The translations under genes and the position numbers were made by a program. Shown here piece by piece: positions 24,939 to 34,300 of a stretch of DNA of 64,000 nucleotides. The stretch comes from Flavonifractor sp. An82. Lineage in GTDB: Bacteria > Bacillota > Clostridia > Oscillospirales > Oscillospiraceae. The notes under the pieces are model-generated. The model saw only the letters and a list, made by a program, of their open reading frames with translations. It was not told the DNA's origin and did not search any database. How positions within the stretch are numbered: the first letter of the stretch is position 1; every line of letters begins with the position of its first letter. Location: positions 21,707-85,706 of the forward strand of contig NZ_NFHG01000016.1 in the NCBI RefSeq assembly GCF_002159265.1, written 5' to 3'.

Positions 24939-26498
24939 ATGCCGTTACTGATGTCTGTCCTCACATTGCTGCCCATTGTCTGGCTGGTGATCGCCCTGGC
25001 GGTGCTCAAAATGCCGGGCCACCGGGCCTGCCTGATCGCCCTGGTGATTGCCGCTGTACTGGCCCTTACCCTGTGGAAGATGCCGCCGGTGGACTGTGTG
25101 ACCTCGGCGCTGGAGGGCTTTGCGGCGGCATTGTGGCCCATCATCCTGGTCATTATCGCCGCGATCTTCACCTATAATCTTTCTCTTCGTACCGGCGCTA
25201 TGGACGTCATCAAGCGAATGCTGTCCAATGTGTCGGGGGATAAGCGGGTCATCATCCTGCTCATCGGCTGGTGCTTCGGCGGCTTTCTGGAGGGTATGGC
25301 CGGCTTTGGTACCGCAGTGGCGATTCCTGCCGGTATGCTGGCCGGTATGGGTATGGACCCGGTTCTGTCCTGTCTGGTGTGTATGTTGGCAAACGCCTTC
25401 CCCACAGCCTTCGGCTCTGTTGGTATCCCTACCACTACGCTGGTCAGCGTCACCGGCCTGGATGCCATTCCGCTGGCCTTCACCACCGTGGTGGAGATGG
25501 CGCCCTTTATGATCCTTATGCCCTTCCTAATGGTCATCGCCGGAGGCGGCGGAATCAAGGCTCTGAAGGGCGTGGTGGGCATTACGCTGGTGGCTGGGCT
25601 GTCCTTCCTTCTGCCTGAGCTGCTGGTGTCCTACTTCCTGGGGCCTGAGCTGACTGTGGTAGTGGGTAGCGTGGTTTCCCTGGTCTGTACTTTGTTGATG
25701 GCCCAGACCCGCAAGGGCAAGGCCATTCCCCAGGAGTATCAGATGACAGGAGGCCAGACTGCCCAGGAGGCAAAGGGGAGCGCCATGTCTCCGTTGGTTG
25801 CCTTCCTGCCTTTCCTGCTGATTTTCATCCTGCTGCTGGTGACCTCCAAGCTGGTGCCGCCGGTCAACAGCTTTTTGGCCCAGTTCTCCTCTTCCTTCCA
25901 GATCAGTACCTCGGCGGCGGCGGGTTTGACCTCCTTCAGCTGGGTGAATACCCCCGGTGTAATGATCTTTGTGGCGGCCATCATCGGAGGGATTGTCCAG
26001 AAGGCCAGTGCCAAGCTCATGTGGCAGACCTTCCTGGATACCCTGAAGCAGATGAGCCGCACCATCATCACCATCATGGCGGTGCTGGCGGTGGCCAAGA
26101 TCATGACCTACTCCGGCATGATCTCTGATATGGCCGGCCTGTTTGTCTCCATCACCGGTGTGTTCTATCCCTTTGTCTCTCCCATCATTGCTGCCATCGG
26201 CGCCTTTGTCACCGGCAGCGGTACCAATACCGAAGTACTGCTGGGCCGGCTTCAGTCGGAGGCGGCGGTGGCCATTGGGGCCTCGCCCTACTGGCTGGCG
26301 GCGGCCAATTCGGTGGGCGCGGGTATCGGTAAGATCCTTTCGCCCCAGTGCATCGCCACCGCCGTGGCGGCAGTGGGCCTGGTGGGTCAGGACAGCAAGG
26401 TGCTGGCCGCCGTGCTGAAGTGGGCGCTGCTGATGCTGGTGCTGGCCTGTATCCTGGTGGGCTGCTTCCAGTGGGTTGCCCCCTATCTGGTGGGGTAA
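24939..26498 (+). CDS. lctP: L-lactate permease (LctP family)
   Basis: A 519-residue membrane protein of the LctP family with about 12-14 helices, a lactate/proton symporter. Family features are LAVLKMPGHRACLIAL in the first helices, GFLEGMAGFGTAVAIPAGML (about 125-145) and FVTGSGTNTEVLLGRLQ with SVGAGIGKILSPQCIATA towards the end. The ATG at 24939 follows AAGGAGG at 24921-24927. An in-frame ATG at 24918 and the long open frame from 24720 are less likely because that stretch reads as leader. It is divergent from the larA operon and shares its control region. Confidence 0.93.
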   Translation: MPLLMSVLTLLPIVWLVIALAVLKMPGHRACLIALVIAAVLALTLWKMPPVDCVTSALEGFAAALWPIILVIIAAIFTYNLSLRTGAMDVIKRMLSNVSGDKRVIILLIGWCFGGFLEGMAGFGTAVAIPAGMLAGMGMDPVLSCLVCMLANAFPTAFGSVGIPTTTLVSVTGLDAIPLAFTTVVEMAPFMILMPFLMVIAGGGGIKALKGVVGITLVAGLSFLLPELLVSYFLGPELTVVVGSVVSLVCTLLMAQTRKGKAIPQEYQMTGGQTAQEAKGSAMSPLVAFLPFLLIFILLLVTSKLVPPVNSFLAQFSSSFQISTSAAAGLTSFSWVNTPGVMIFVAAIIGGIVQKASAKLMWQTFLDTLKQMSRTIITIMAVLAVAKIMTYSGMISDMAGLFVSITGVFYPFVSPIIAAIGAFVTGSGTNTEVLLGRLQSEAAVAIGASPYWLAAANSVGAGIGKILSPQCIATAVAAVGLVGQDSKVLAAVLKWALLMLVLACILVGCFQWVAPYLVG

Positions 26499-26511
26499 GC
26501 GTATCAGTATA

Positions 26512-26559
26512 AAAATCCCCTGTGGAAACCTGTTTTTCAGGGTATCCACAGGGGATTTT
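26512..26559. terminator. Bidirectional terminator after lctP
   Basis: AAAATCCCCTGTGGA (26512-26526) pairs perfectly with TCCACAGGGGATTTT (26545-26559). T-runs are present on both strands. It separates lctP from the convergent iron-sulfur protein gene. Confidence 0.9.
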
Positions 26560-26572
26560 GCTGTCTGGTATG

Positions 26573-27262
26573 TTATTGCAGGGTACCGTCGGGGGAAATC
26601 ACCACCACATGGAGAGGAATGTCCTTTCCGCTGGCAGCTACAGCGGTCTGAACCGCCCGCTGGATGCCTCCGCAGCAGGGTACCGTCATGCGGACCACGG
26701 TGACGCTCTTCACGTCGTTGCCCGCCAGAATGGCGGTGAGCTTCTCGGTATAGTCTCCCTCGTCCAGCTTGGGGCAGCCGATGAGGGTCACACGGCCCCG
26801 GATGAAGTCCTGATGGAAGTTGCCGTAGGCGTAGGCGGTGCAGTCGGCGGCAATGAGCAGGTGGCAGCCGTCAAAGTAGGGGGCATTTACCGGGGCCAGC
26901 TTGATCTGCACCGGCCACTGGCGCAGCTGGCTGGGCACGGCACCGGCAGCAGGGGAGGGAGCCTCCTCCCGGCAGATGGTCCGGCTCATGCTGCCGGGAC
27001 AGCCGCAGGCCAGGGGCGTTGCCTTAGCAGCCTTGGCGGCCATAACGGCGGCGTGGTCGTAGGCGGGCGCCTCCCGCTCCTCAAAGGTAATGGCGCCGGT
27101 GGGGCAGGCGGGGAGACAGTCTCCCAGACCGTCGCAGTAGTCCTCCCGGGTCAGCCTGGCCTTGCCGTCCACCATCTCAATGGCCCCCTCGTGGCAGGCA
27201 GCGGCGCACAGGCCGCAGCCGTTGCACAGGGCCTCGTCGATCTTTATGATTCTGCGCTTCAT
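26573..27262 (-). CDS. 4Fe-4S ferredoxin-domain protein
   Basis: A 229-residue cytoplasmic protein. Residues 1-60 form a two-cluster ferredoxin domain (CNGCGLCAAACHEGA and a second group, YCDGLGDCLPACPTGA, whose first spacing is slightly longer than usual). Then ACGCPGS, CREEA, a long segment with DGCHLLIAADCTAYAYGNFH, GCPKLDE and CCGG complete a cysteine-rich C-terminal half. Proteins of this build are widespread in anaerobes and poorly characterised. A redox or electron-carrier role is likely. The gene stands alone between two terminators, so its closeness to lctP does not show a functional link. Confidence 0.8.
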   Translation of the reverse strand: MKRRIIKIDEALCNGCGLCAAACHEGAIEMVDGKARLTREDYCDGLGDCLPACPTGAITFEEREAPAYDHAAVMAAKAAKATPLACGCPGSMSRTICREEAPSPAAGAVPSQLRQWPVQIKLAPVNAPYFDGCHLLIAADCTAYAYGNFHQDFIRGRVTLIGCPKLDEGDYTEKLTAILAGNDVKSVTVVRMTVPCCGGIQRAVQTAVAASGKDIPLHVVVISPDGTLQ

Positions 27263-27342
27263 TGTAAACGCCTCCTTGTGTTGTGTGTGACAAGCATATC
27301 AGAGAAGAGCTGCCCTTTCTGTTGCAGGAGCAACAAGAACTG

Positions 27343-27373
27343 AAAAAATACACCCGCGCCGTCATGGCGCGGG
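27343..27373 (-). terminator. Terminator after ireB
   Basis: CCCGCGCC (27353-27360) pairs with GGCGCGGG (27366-27373) around GTCAT. On the minus strand a T6 run follows (A-run at plus 27343-27348). Confidence 0.85.
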
Positions 27374-27396
27374 CGTATCCAGTCCATCTGTGAACA

Positions 27397-27645
27397 TCAG
27401 TCCCTGAGGTACTGCTTGACCAACTCCTGCAGCAGCTCGTCCCGATCCAGCTTGCGGATCAGGGCGCGGGCGTTGTTGTAGTTGGTGATATAGGTCGGGT
27501 CCTCCGAGAGGATGTACCCCACGATCTGATTGATGGGGTTGTATCCTTTCTCCTGAAGGGAGCTGTATACGGAGGTCAGCACCTCTTTGATCTCAGGGTC
27601 CTTTTCATAGCGGATGCTGAATTTACGGGTATAATCCGGCTCCAT
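27397..27645 (-). CDS. ireB: IreB-family regulatory phosphoprotein (UPF0297)
   Basis: An 82-residue acidic cytoplasmic protein. [20 protein letters not shown] at the N-terminus and [30 protein letters not shown] in the middle are hallmarks of UPF0297/IreB. In Enterococcus, IreB is a substrate of the Ser/Thr kinase IreK and affects cephalosporin resistance. The ATG at 27645 follows GGAGG with ten bases between. The GTG at 27654 lies too close to that site. In many Firmicutes the gene sits beside ruvX and UPF0473, but here it is alone. Confidence 0.93.
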   Translation of the reverse strand: MEPDYTRKFSIRYEKDPEIKEVLTSVYSSLQEKGYNPINQIVGYILSEDPTYITNYNNARALIRKLDRDELLQELVKQYLRD

Positions 27646-27764
27646 ACCTGTCACACCTCCCGGTTAAAATCTAATATTCATTGTAGCGGAAAAAGCGGCC
27701 GCTGTAAAGGGGCCCCATGAAAATTTATCAATCTTTAAGATGTTGGTAAGAAAAACGGCCGGGC

Positions 27765-27797
27765 GGCGCAACCATTTGCGCCATGCTGTGGTATTAT
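27765..27797 (+). promoter_or_regulatory. Candidate promoter region of the ECF sigma/serpin operon
   Basis: An inverted repeat GGCGCAAccatTTGCGCC (27765-27782) contains AACC, the typical ECF -35 core. It is followed 16 bases later by TATTAT (27792-27797). Either a sigma-A or an autoregulated ECF promoter is possible. The leader is about 50 bases. Confidence 0.4.
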
Positions 27798-27853
27798 AGT
27801 GTCAGTGAGAAATCGACGTGATCCGGATGCCTGAAAAAGAGAGGTGAAGCCCC

Positions 27854-28327
27854 ATGACAGACGAGAGGAACGCCCGGGCCCAGGTGGAGCGCTGGGGGGA
27901 TATGGTGTGGCGGCTTGCTCTGGCCCGCACCCGCCACATCCAGGACAGTGAGGACGTGTTTCAGGAGGTGTTCGCCCGTTTCTTCCGCCATGAGGGGGAG
28001 CTGGACAGCGACGAGCACCGGAAGGCCTGGCTCATCCGCTGCACCCTCAACTGCACCAATACCCTGCTGTCCGCCCGCTGGCGGACCCATCTGCCCCTGG
28101 AAGAGGCAGTGACCCGGGCCATGGAGCCTGAGGACCGGACGGTCTACCAGGCGGTGCTGGCCCTGCCGAAAAAATACCGCACCGCCCTCCACCTGCACTA
28201 CTATGAGGGTTACTCGGTGGAGGAGATCGCCGCCCTCACCGGGGCCAGAGCGGGTACGGTGAAGAGCTGGCTGTCCCGGGGGCGGGAGAAGCTGGCGGCG
28301 GAACTGAAAGGAGTGGACGGACCATGA
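27854..28327 (+). CDS. ECF-type RNA polymerase sigma factor
   Basis: A 157-residue sigma-70 family protein. Region 2 spans about residues 10-75 (VWRLALARTRHIQDSEDVFQEVFARFFRH, then KAWLIRCTLNCTNTLL). Region 4 lies at about 100-150 (VLALPKKYRTALHLHYYEGYSVEEIAALTG, then GTVKSWLSRGREKLAAEL). GAGAGGTGAAG precedes the ATG. It overlaps the serpin gene by four bases (ATGA), the arrangement usually seen for an ECF sigma factor and its anti-sigma factor. It is not close in sequence to the two paralogues at 12445 and 14156. Confidence 0.93.
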   Translation: MTDERNARAQVERWGDMVWRLALARTRHIQDSEDVFQEVFARFFRHEGELDSDEHRKAWLIRCTLNCTNTLLSARWRTHLPLEEAVTRAMEPEDRTVYQAVLALPKKYRTALHLHYYEGYSVEEIAALTGARAGTVKSWLSRGREKLAAELKGVDGP

Positions 28328-29781
28328 TGGATCGCTACCGAAAGGCCAATGACACCCTCCATCCCACCCCGTCGGCGGCGGAGCGGGCGGTACAGGGGAA
28401 GCCTCCCAGGCGGAAGAGAAAGCCCCTGAAAGCCCTGGTGCCTGCCGGGGTGGCGGCAGTGGTGGCGGCGGTTCTGCTGGTGACCGGTATCCCGGGTCTG
28501 ACCGGCGGCACGCTGGCCGCCTATGCCATTGCTCTGCCGGAGTACCCCGACCTGCCCCAGTGTCCCACCGAGCCCACAGGGAACAGCGAGGCGGCATGGG
28601 AGCAGTTCAGCCAGGACTACAGCGCCTATCGGGATGCTTGGTGGAACTACCAGAACGAGACGGACAGACTGTACGATACCCCGGAACTGACTGCCGCCCT
28701 GGCGGATTACACCGGCAGGAGTACCATCCTGGCTCTGGCGGGGGAGGGCAACCGGATCTATTCCCCCGTGTCCCTGTGGTTTGCCCTGGCTATGCTGGCG
28801 GAGACTACCGAGGGCCAGACCAGGCAGCAGGTACTGGACGCTCTGGGGGCCTCCGACGTGGAGCAGCTGCGGAGTTGGGCGGATACCCTGTGGCGCACCA
28901 TCTACCGGGATGACGGCACCGCCGCGTCTTTGCTGGGTACCTCCATCTGGCTGGATGAGGATGTAAGCTTTCATCAGGATACCCTGGATGCGCTGGCGGG
29001 GCACTACTACACCGGATCCTTCCAGGTGCCGATGGGCACCGACGAGGCGGACAAGGCTATCAGCGATTGGGTGTCGGAGCAGACAAAGGGGCTCATCGGC
29101 TCCGAGGGTAAGGTGCTGGAGACCGATGAGCTGACCCTGGCGGTGCTGGCCTCCACCCTCTATTATAAGGCGGGCTGGATCGATGAATTTAACCCCGGCA
29201 GCACCGGGGAGGACCTGTTTACCGCCGCCGACGGCACAGAGACCAGGGTGGAGTTCATGCATAAGAACCAGAACGGTACCTTCCTGCGGCAGGACGGCTA
29301 TCAGGCGGCCGCTCTGGGTACCAATTTTGGAGAGATGATCTTCGTGCTCCCCGACGAGGGGATCACCCCCGCCGACCTGCTGGCAAACCCGGATTTTCTG
29401 ACCGAGGTCACCGATTTTGAAAACGGCATCTTTGGGGAGGTCCAATGGTCGGTACCCAAGTTCGACGTCAGCTCCGACCTGGACCTGAAACCCACCCTGA
29501 CAGGCCTGGGCATTACCGACGTATTCGACCCGACGGTCTCCGATTTCTCCCCCCTCACCGACCTGGAGCCGGTGTGGCTGGATCAGGCCAAGCAGATCGC
29601 CCGGGTGAAGGTGGATGAGAACGGGGTGGAGGCCGCCGCCGTCACATTGCTGGAGGCAAATGGGGGATCTGCGCCTCCCGAGGGCCTGGAATACTGTATC
29701 ATGGACCTGGACCGGCCCTTCCTCTTTCTCATCCGGGCCGGAGGCGTCACCCTCTTTGTAGGCGTGGTGGAGCAGGTATAA
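28324..29781 (+). CDS. Membrane-anchored serpin, candidate anti-sigma factor
   Basis: A 485-residue protein. Residues 1-34 are a basic cytoplasmic segment (MDRYRKANDTLHPTPSAAER, then PPRRKRK) resembling the short sigma-binding N-termini of anti-sigma factors. Residues about 35-56 form one membrane helix. A linker (60-115) leads into a full serpin domain (about 118-485). The reactive-loop hinge DENGVEAAAVT is at 431-441, and the serpin signature LDRPFLFLI is near 462-470. The hinge alanines suggest an inhibitory serpin; the scissile bond is probably in EANGGSAPP. The domain would face outside. Overlap with the sigma gene suggests a protease-responsive signalling pair. That function is inference. 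Alternatively it is simply a surface protease inhibitor under sigma control. Confidence 0.88.
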   Translation: MMDRYRKANDTLHPTPSAAERAVQGKPPRRKRKPLKALVPAGVAAVVAAVLLVTGIPGLTGGTLAAYAIALPEYPDLPQCPTEPTGNSEAAWEQFSQDYSAYRDAWWNYQNETDRLYDTPELTAALADYTGRSTILALAGEGNRIYSPVSLWFALAMLAETTEGQTRQQVLDALGASDVEQLRSWADTLWRTIYRDDGTAASLLGTSIWLDEDVSFHQDTLDALAGHYYTGSFQVPMGTDEADKAISDWVSEQTKGLIGSEGKVLETDELTLAVLASTLYYKAGWIDEFNPGSTGEDLFTAADGTETRVEFMHKNQNGTFLRQDGYQAAALGTNFGEMIFVLPDEGITPADLLANPDFLTEVTDFENGIFGEVQWSVPKFDVSSDLDLKPTLTGLGITDVFDPTVSDFSPLTDLEPVWLDQAKQIARVKVDENGVEAAAVTLLEANGGSAPPEGLEYCIMDLDRPFLFLIRAGGVTLFVGVVEQV

Positions 29782-29785
29782 ACAC

Positions 29786-29820
29786 AGCCCCTGCGGCGAG
29801 GTGCCGCAGGGGCTCTTTTT
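29786..29820. terminator. Terminator of the sigma/serpin operon
   Basis: AGCCCCTGCGGC (29786-29797) pairs perfectly with GCCGCAGGGGCT (29803-29814) and is followed by T5 at 29816-29820. It lies just before the end of the convergent cls gene. Confidence 0.92.
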
Positions 29821-29822
29821 GT

Positions 29823-31367
29823 TTACACCAGAGGGGCCAGCACCCGGAGGATGGACCGGAACAGCCGCCGGAGCCAGGAGCGCTCCAGGCACTGCTCCAG
29901 AGTGATCCGCTGACATTGCAGCTGGGTGGACCAGAAGTCGGCCTTGATGTCCAGAATGGTAAGGTCCTGATAGAGGAGCACCGCATCCTCAAAGTGGAGG
30001 AACATGCTGCGGTAATCCATGTTGATGGTGCCAACCACCCCCACCACGTCGTCGGACACCACGTTTTTGGCGTGGACGAAGCCGGGGGTGTACTCGAAGA
30101 TCTGCACGCCCGCCTCCAGCAGGGACTGGTAGTGGGAGCGGGTCAGCTCAAACACCAGCTTCTTGTCGGGGATGTGGGGGGTGATGATGCGCACGTCCAC
30201 CCCCGATTTGGCGGCGTTGCGCAGAGCGGTGTTGACGCTGTCGCTGACGATGAGATAGGGGGTCATGATATAGACGTACCGCTTGGCCTTGGAGATCAGG
30301 TTGAGGTACACCGTCTCGCCCACCGGCTCATTGTCCAGGGGATTGTCGGCGTAGGGCTGCACGAAGCAGTCATTCCCCAGGGCGGCCTCCGGGGGCAGGG
30401 AGGTGGGCCGCAGGGCGGCATAGTCCACGGCCACCTCCCGGATATACTCCCACATGGTGAGGAACATCACCGTCATGCTCCAGGCCGCCTCTCCCTTCAC
30501 CAGAATGGCGCTGTCCTTCCAGTGGCCGAACCGGGATTTTTGGTTGATATACTCGTCGGCCAGATTGATGCCGCCGGTGAAGGCGGTGTGGCCGTCGATG
30601 ATGCACAGCTTCCGGTGGTCCCGGTTGTTCATGCGGATGGAGATCACCGGCTTGAACCGGTTGAACACGCAGCAGGGGATGCCGGTCTCCCGCTCGAATT
30701 TGGCGGCGTAGTCAGCGGGCAGGGTGCCCAGGGAGCCTACGTCGTCGTAGATCACCCGCACGTCCACCCCAGCGGCGTGCTTTTCCTTCAAAATTTCAAC
30801 GACGCTGTCCCAGAACACACCGGGGGCCAGAATGAAGTACTCCAGGAAAATATACCGCTGAGCCTTTTTCAGCTCCTCCAGCATGACGGGAAAGACGTCG
30901 TCCCCCAGGGGGAAATACCGGGTCCAGGTATTGGTATATACCGGGCAGCGGGCGTACCGCTCCAGGTAGCGGGCCTGGTTCACCGCATCCGCCCCCATGG
31001 CGGCCAGCTTGTGGGATTTGTAGTCCCCCTCCAGCTGCTCCAGCATGGTGCGGTCCATGCCCTGCATCTTGCGGCGCATCCGGGCGGACAGCTTGTTGCC
31101 GCCGCACAGCAGGTAGACCAGCCAGCCGAACATGGGGAAGAGGAGGATGGGGATGATCCAGCCAATTTTGTATCCCGGGTCGGTCTGCCGCCGGATGATG
31201 ACCAGTACTGCCAGCAGGGACAGCACCACGCAGGCCCAGTACACATAGACGTAGTAGCTGGAGGCCCACACCATGGGCACCAGCAGCACGATGGCCTGCA
31301 AAAGGATCAGCAGGGCCACGATCACCGAGCGCTGAAAGAGAAAGGAAGATAGCTTTTTGATGTTCAC
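29823..31367 (-). CDS. cls: Cardiolipin synthase (phospholipase D family)
   Basis: Joins two phosphatidylglycerols to make cardiolipin in the membrane. It has 514 residues, with two N-terminal membrane helices (about 12-33 and 38-60) and a short PGYKIGWIIPILLFPMFGWLVY segment. Two HKD motifs of the phospholipase D superfamily follow: HRKLCIIDGHTAFTGG (about 250) and HAKNVVSDDVVGVVGTINMD (about 430). The start is GTG at 31367, preceded by AAGGAG. It lies downstream of dnaE in the same direction with a 31-base gap and may be co-transcribed. Confidence 0.93.
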   Translation of the reverse strand: MNIKKLSSFLFQRSVIVALLILLQAIVLLVPMVWASSYYVYVYWACVVLSLLAVLVIIRRQTDPGYKIGWIIPILLFPMFGWLVYLLCGGNKLSARMRRKMQGMDRTMLEQLEGDYKSHKLAAMGADAVNQARYLERYARCPVYTNTWTRYFPLGDDVFPVMLEELKKAQRYIFLEYFILAPGVFWDSVVEILKEKHAAGVDVRVIYDDVGSLGTLPADYAAKFERETGIPCCVFNRFKPVISIRMNNRDHRKLCIIDGHTAFTGGINLADEYINQKSRFGHWKDSAILVKGEAAWSMTVMFLTMWEYIREVAVDYAALRPTSLPPEAALGNDCFVQPYADNPLDNEPVGETVYLNLISKAKRYVYIMTPYLIVSDSVNTALRNAAKSGVDVRIITPHIPDKKLVFELTRSHYQSLLEAGVQIFEYTPGFVHAKNVVSDDVVGVVGTINMDYRSMFLHFEDAVLLYQDLTILDIKADFWSTQLQCQRITLEQCLERSWLRRLFRSILRVLAPLV

Positions 31368-31398
31368 AGGGTTACTCCTTGCCGCGAAACCGTATCAA

Positions 31399-34300
31399 TT
31401 ACTTTACCACCACATTGTCTGTTCCCAGCAGCTCCTTCAATTCCTCCACCAGGGCGGGATGGATGAGGCAGGGGGTGGACAGCAGCTTGCCGGTGTCGGC
31501 GCACCGCACCACCAGCTGCTCGGTGCCGGGGAACATGGTGAGCACCAGACGGATCTTCTTCCATCGGGAGTCCTCCAGACCGGGAATACGGATGTAGAGC
31601 TTTTTGGCTTTCGCCGCCGGCTGGGGCTGGTCCTCGCCGCCCTCCCGCAGGTGGTCCAGAGGCACCACCCGGTCGCACATAAGCTGGGGGGCCTTCTCAT
31701 CCCGGACGGAGATGCGGCCTTCGGCCAGCAGGGGCACGTTCTCTTTCAGATAGGGGCCGCATTCCCCCAGGGCCCGGGCAAATACCAGCATCTCCATGGA
31801 GCCGGTGTCGTCCTCCAGGGTGACGTAGGCCATCAGGGTATTGTTGCGGGTGGTGCGGGTGCGGGAGGCGGACACCACACCGGCGATGGTCACCCGCTGC
31901 TCGTCCCGGAAGGTGGTGGGGCCGCCCTCCTGGGCAAAGTCGGAGAGGATGGCGCCGATGGAGGCCGCCTTCCGCTTCTTGACCAGGTCCCGGTACTCGT
32001 CCATGGGGTGGCCGGACAGGTAGAGGCCGGTGGTCTCCTTCTCCATGGTCATCAGCTCCCGGCGGGAGAACTCGGGGATGTTTTTCAGATTGAGTGGGGG
32101 GGCGTACTGGGGCTCGTCCCCACCGCCGCCGAAGAGGTCGAACTGCCCCTCCAGATTCTTGCGTTTGTTCTGGGCGATGGAGTCCACCAGGGACTCGTAG
32201 GCGTCCAGCAGCCGGGATCGGAAGAGACCCATGCTGTCAAAGGCGCCGCATTTGATGAGGCTCTCCAGCACCCGCTTGTTGAGATCGTGGTCAAACATCC
32301 GCTGGCAGAAGTCGGGGAAGGAGGTGAAGGCGCCCTTCTTCCGTTCTGTCAGTACGTCATTGATAAAGCCCCGGCCCACCCCCTTGACGGCCACCAGGCC
32401 GAAGCGGATGTGGTCGCCGGACACGGTGAAGTCGGCCCCCGACTCGTTGATGTCGGGAGGGAGGAGGGGGATGCCGCAGTCCTTGCACTCGGCAATGTAC
32501 TCCGCCACCTTCTCGCTGGAGTCCAGCACCGAGGTGAGGAGGGCGGCCATGTACTCCTTGGTGTAGTGGCACTTGAACCAGGCGGTGTGGTAGGCCACGA
32601 TGGCGTAGCTTACCGCGTGGGCCTTGTTGAATGCGTACTGGGCGAAGGCCTCGATCTCGTCGTAAATGTCCTCGGCGGTCTGCTGGGGGATGCCGTTGGC
32701 CATACACCCGGCGATGTTCCGCTCGGGATCGCCGTGGACGAAGGTGTGGCGCTCCTTTTCGATCTGGGCCTTCTTCTTCTTGGAGATGGCCCGGCGCACC
32801 ATGTCGGCCTGGCCCATGGTGTACCCCGCCAGCCGGCGGAAGATCTCAATGACCTGCTCCTGATACACGATGCAGCCGTAGGTCACCGACAGAATGGGCT
32901 CCAGGGCGGGGTGCTTGTACTTCACCTTGTCCGGGTTGTGCTTGCAGGCGATGAAGCGGGGGATGGAATCCATGGGGCCGGGGCGGTAGAGGGCGATGAT
33001 AGCGGTGATGTCCTCGATGTCGTGGGGCTTGAGACCCACGCACACCCCGGTCATGCCCGCCGACTCCATCTGGAACACGCCGGAGGTCTTGCCGTCGGAC
33101 AGCATTTGGAACACCGCCGGGTCGTTGTCCGGAATGTCAGCCAGGGAGAAGCCGGGATTCTTCTGGGCCACCAGCTTCACCGTGTCGTCCAGAATGGTCA
33201 GGTTGCGCAGGCCCAAAAAGTCCATTTTTAAGAGGCCCAGCTCCTCCAGCGTGGTCATGACGTACTGGGTGACCACCGACTCGTCGTTCTTGGCCAGGGG
33301 CACATAGTCCATCACCGGGCGGCGGGTGATGACCACGCCGGCGGCGTGGGTGGAGGCGTGGCGGGGCATGCCCTCGATGGCCTTGGCGGTGTCGATGAGC
33401 TCCTTCACCCGGTCGTCTCCCTCGTAGAGGTCTTTGAGGGGCTTGGACAGCTTGAGAGCCTCATCCAGGGTGATGTGGAGGGCGCCGGGGCCGCTGGGCA
33501 CCTGCTTGGCCACCGCGTCCACATCGGCGTAGGGGATATTGAGGGCCCGGCCCACGTCCCGGATGGCCCCCCGGGCGGCCATGGTGCCGAAGGTGACGAT
33601 CTGGGCCACGTGGTCCTCGCCGTACTTGCGCTGGACGTACTCAATGACCTCCTGCCGCCGGCGGATGCAGAAGTCGATGTCGATATCGGGCATGGTGACA
33701 CGCTCCGGGTTGAGGAAGCGCTCGAAGTAGAGGGAGTACTTCATGGGGTCCACGTCGGTAATGTTCATGCAGTAGGCCACCATGGAGCCTGCCGCCGAAC
33801 CACGGCCGGGCCCCACCGGGATGCCCTGGCTCTTAGCATACCCGATAAAGTCGGAAACGATGAGGAAGTAGTCCACAAACCCCATCTGCCGGATGACCCC
33901 CATCTCGTAGGCCAGCCGGTCCCGGTAGCCCTCCGGGTCGTCGGGGTAGCGGCGCTGGTATCCCTCCCGGCACAGCTTCTCAAAGTAGGCGTCCCCGTTG
34001 GTATACCCCTCCGGCAGCTTGAATTCCGGCAGGTGATAGGTGCCGAACTGGAAGTCCATGTTGCACAGCTCGGCAATTTTCAGGGTGTTCTCCACCGCCT
34101 CCGGATACTCGGGGAAGAGGGCGGCCATCTCCTCGGTGGACTTGACGTACAGCTCGCTGGTCTCCATCTTCAGGCGGTTGGGGTCGTCCACCGTCTTGCC
34201 CATCTGGATGCACATGAGGGTGTCCTGCATCTGGGCGTCCTCCCGGCGGAGGTAGTGGGCGTCGTTGGTCACCACCAGGGGAATGCCGGTCTCCTGGTGG

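Noticed and set aside
31357..33231. Plus-strand open frame of 624 codons opposite dnaE
   Set aside because: Shadow of dnaE with repetitive composition and no recognisable domain.
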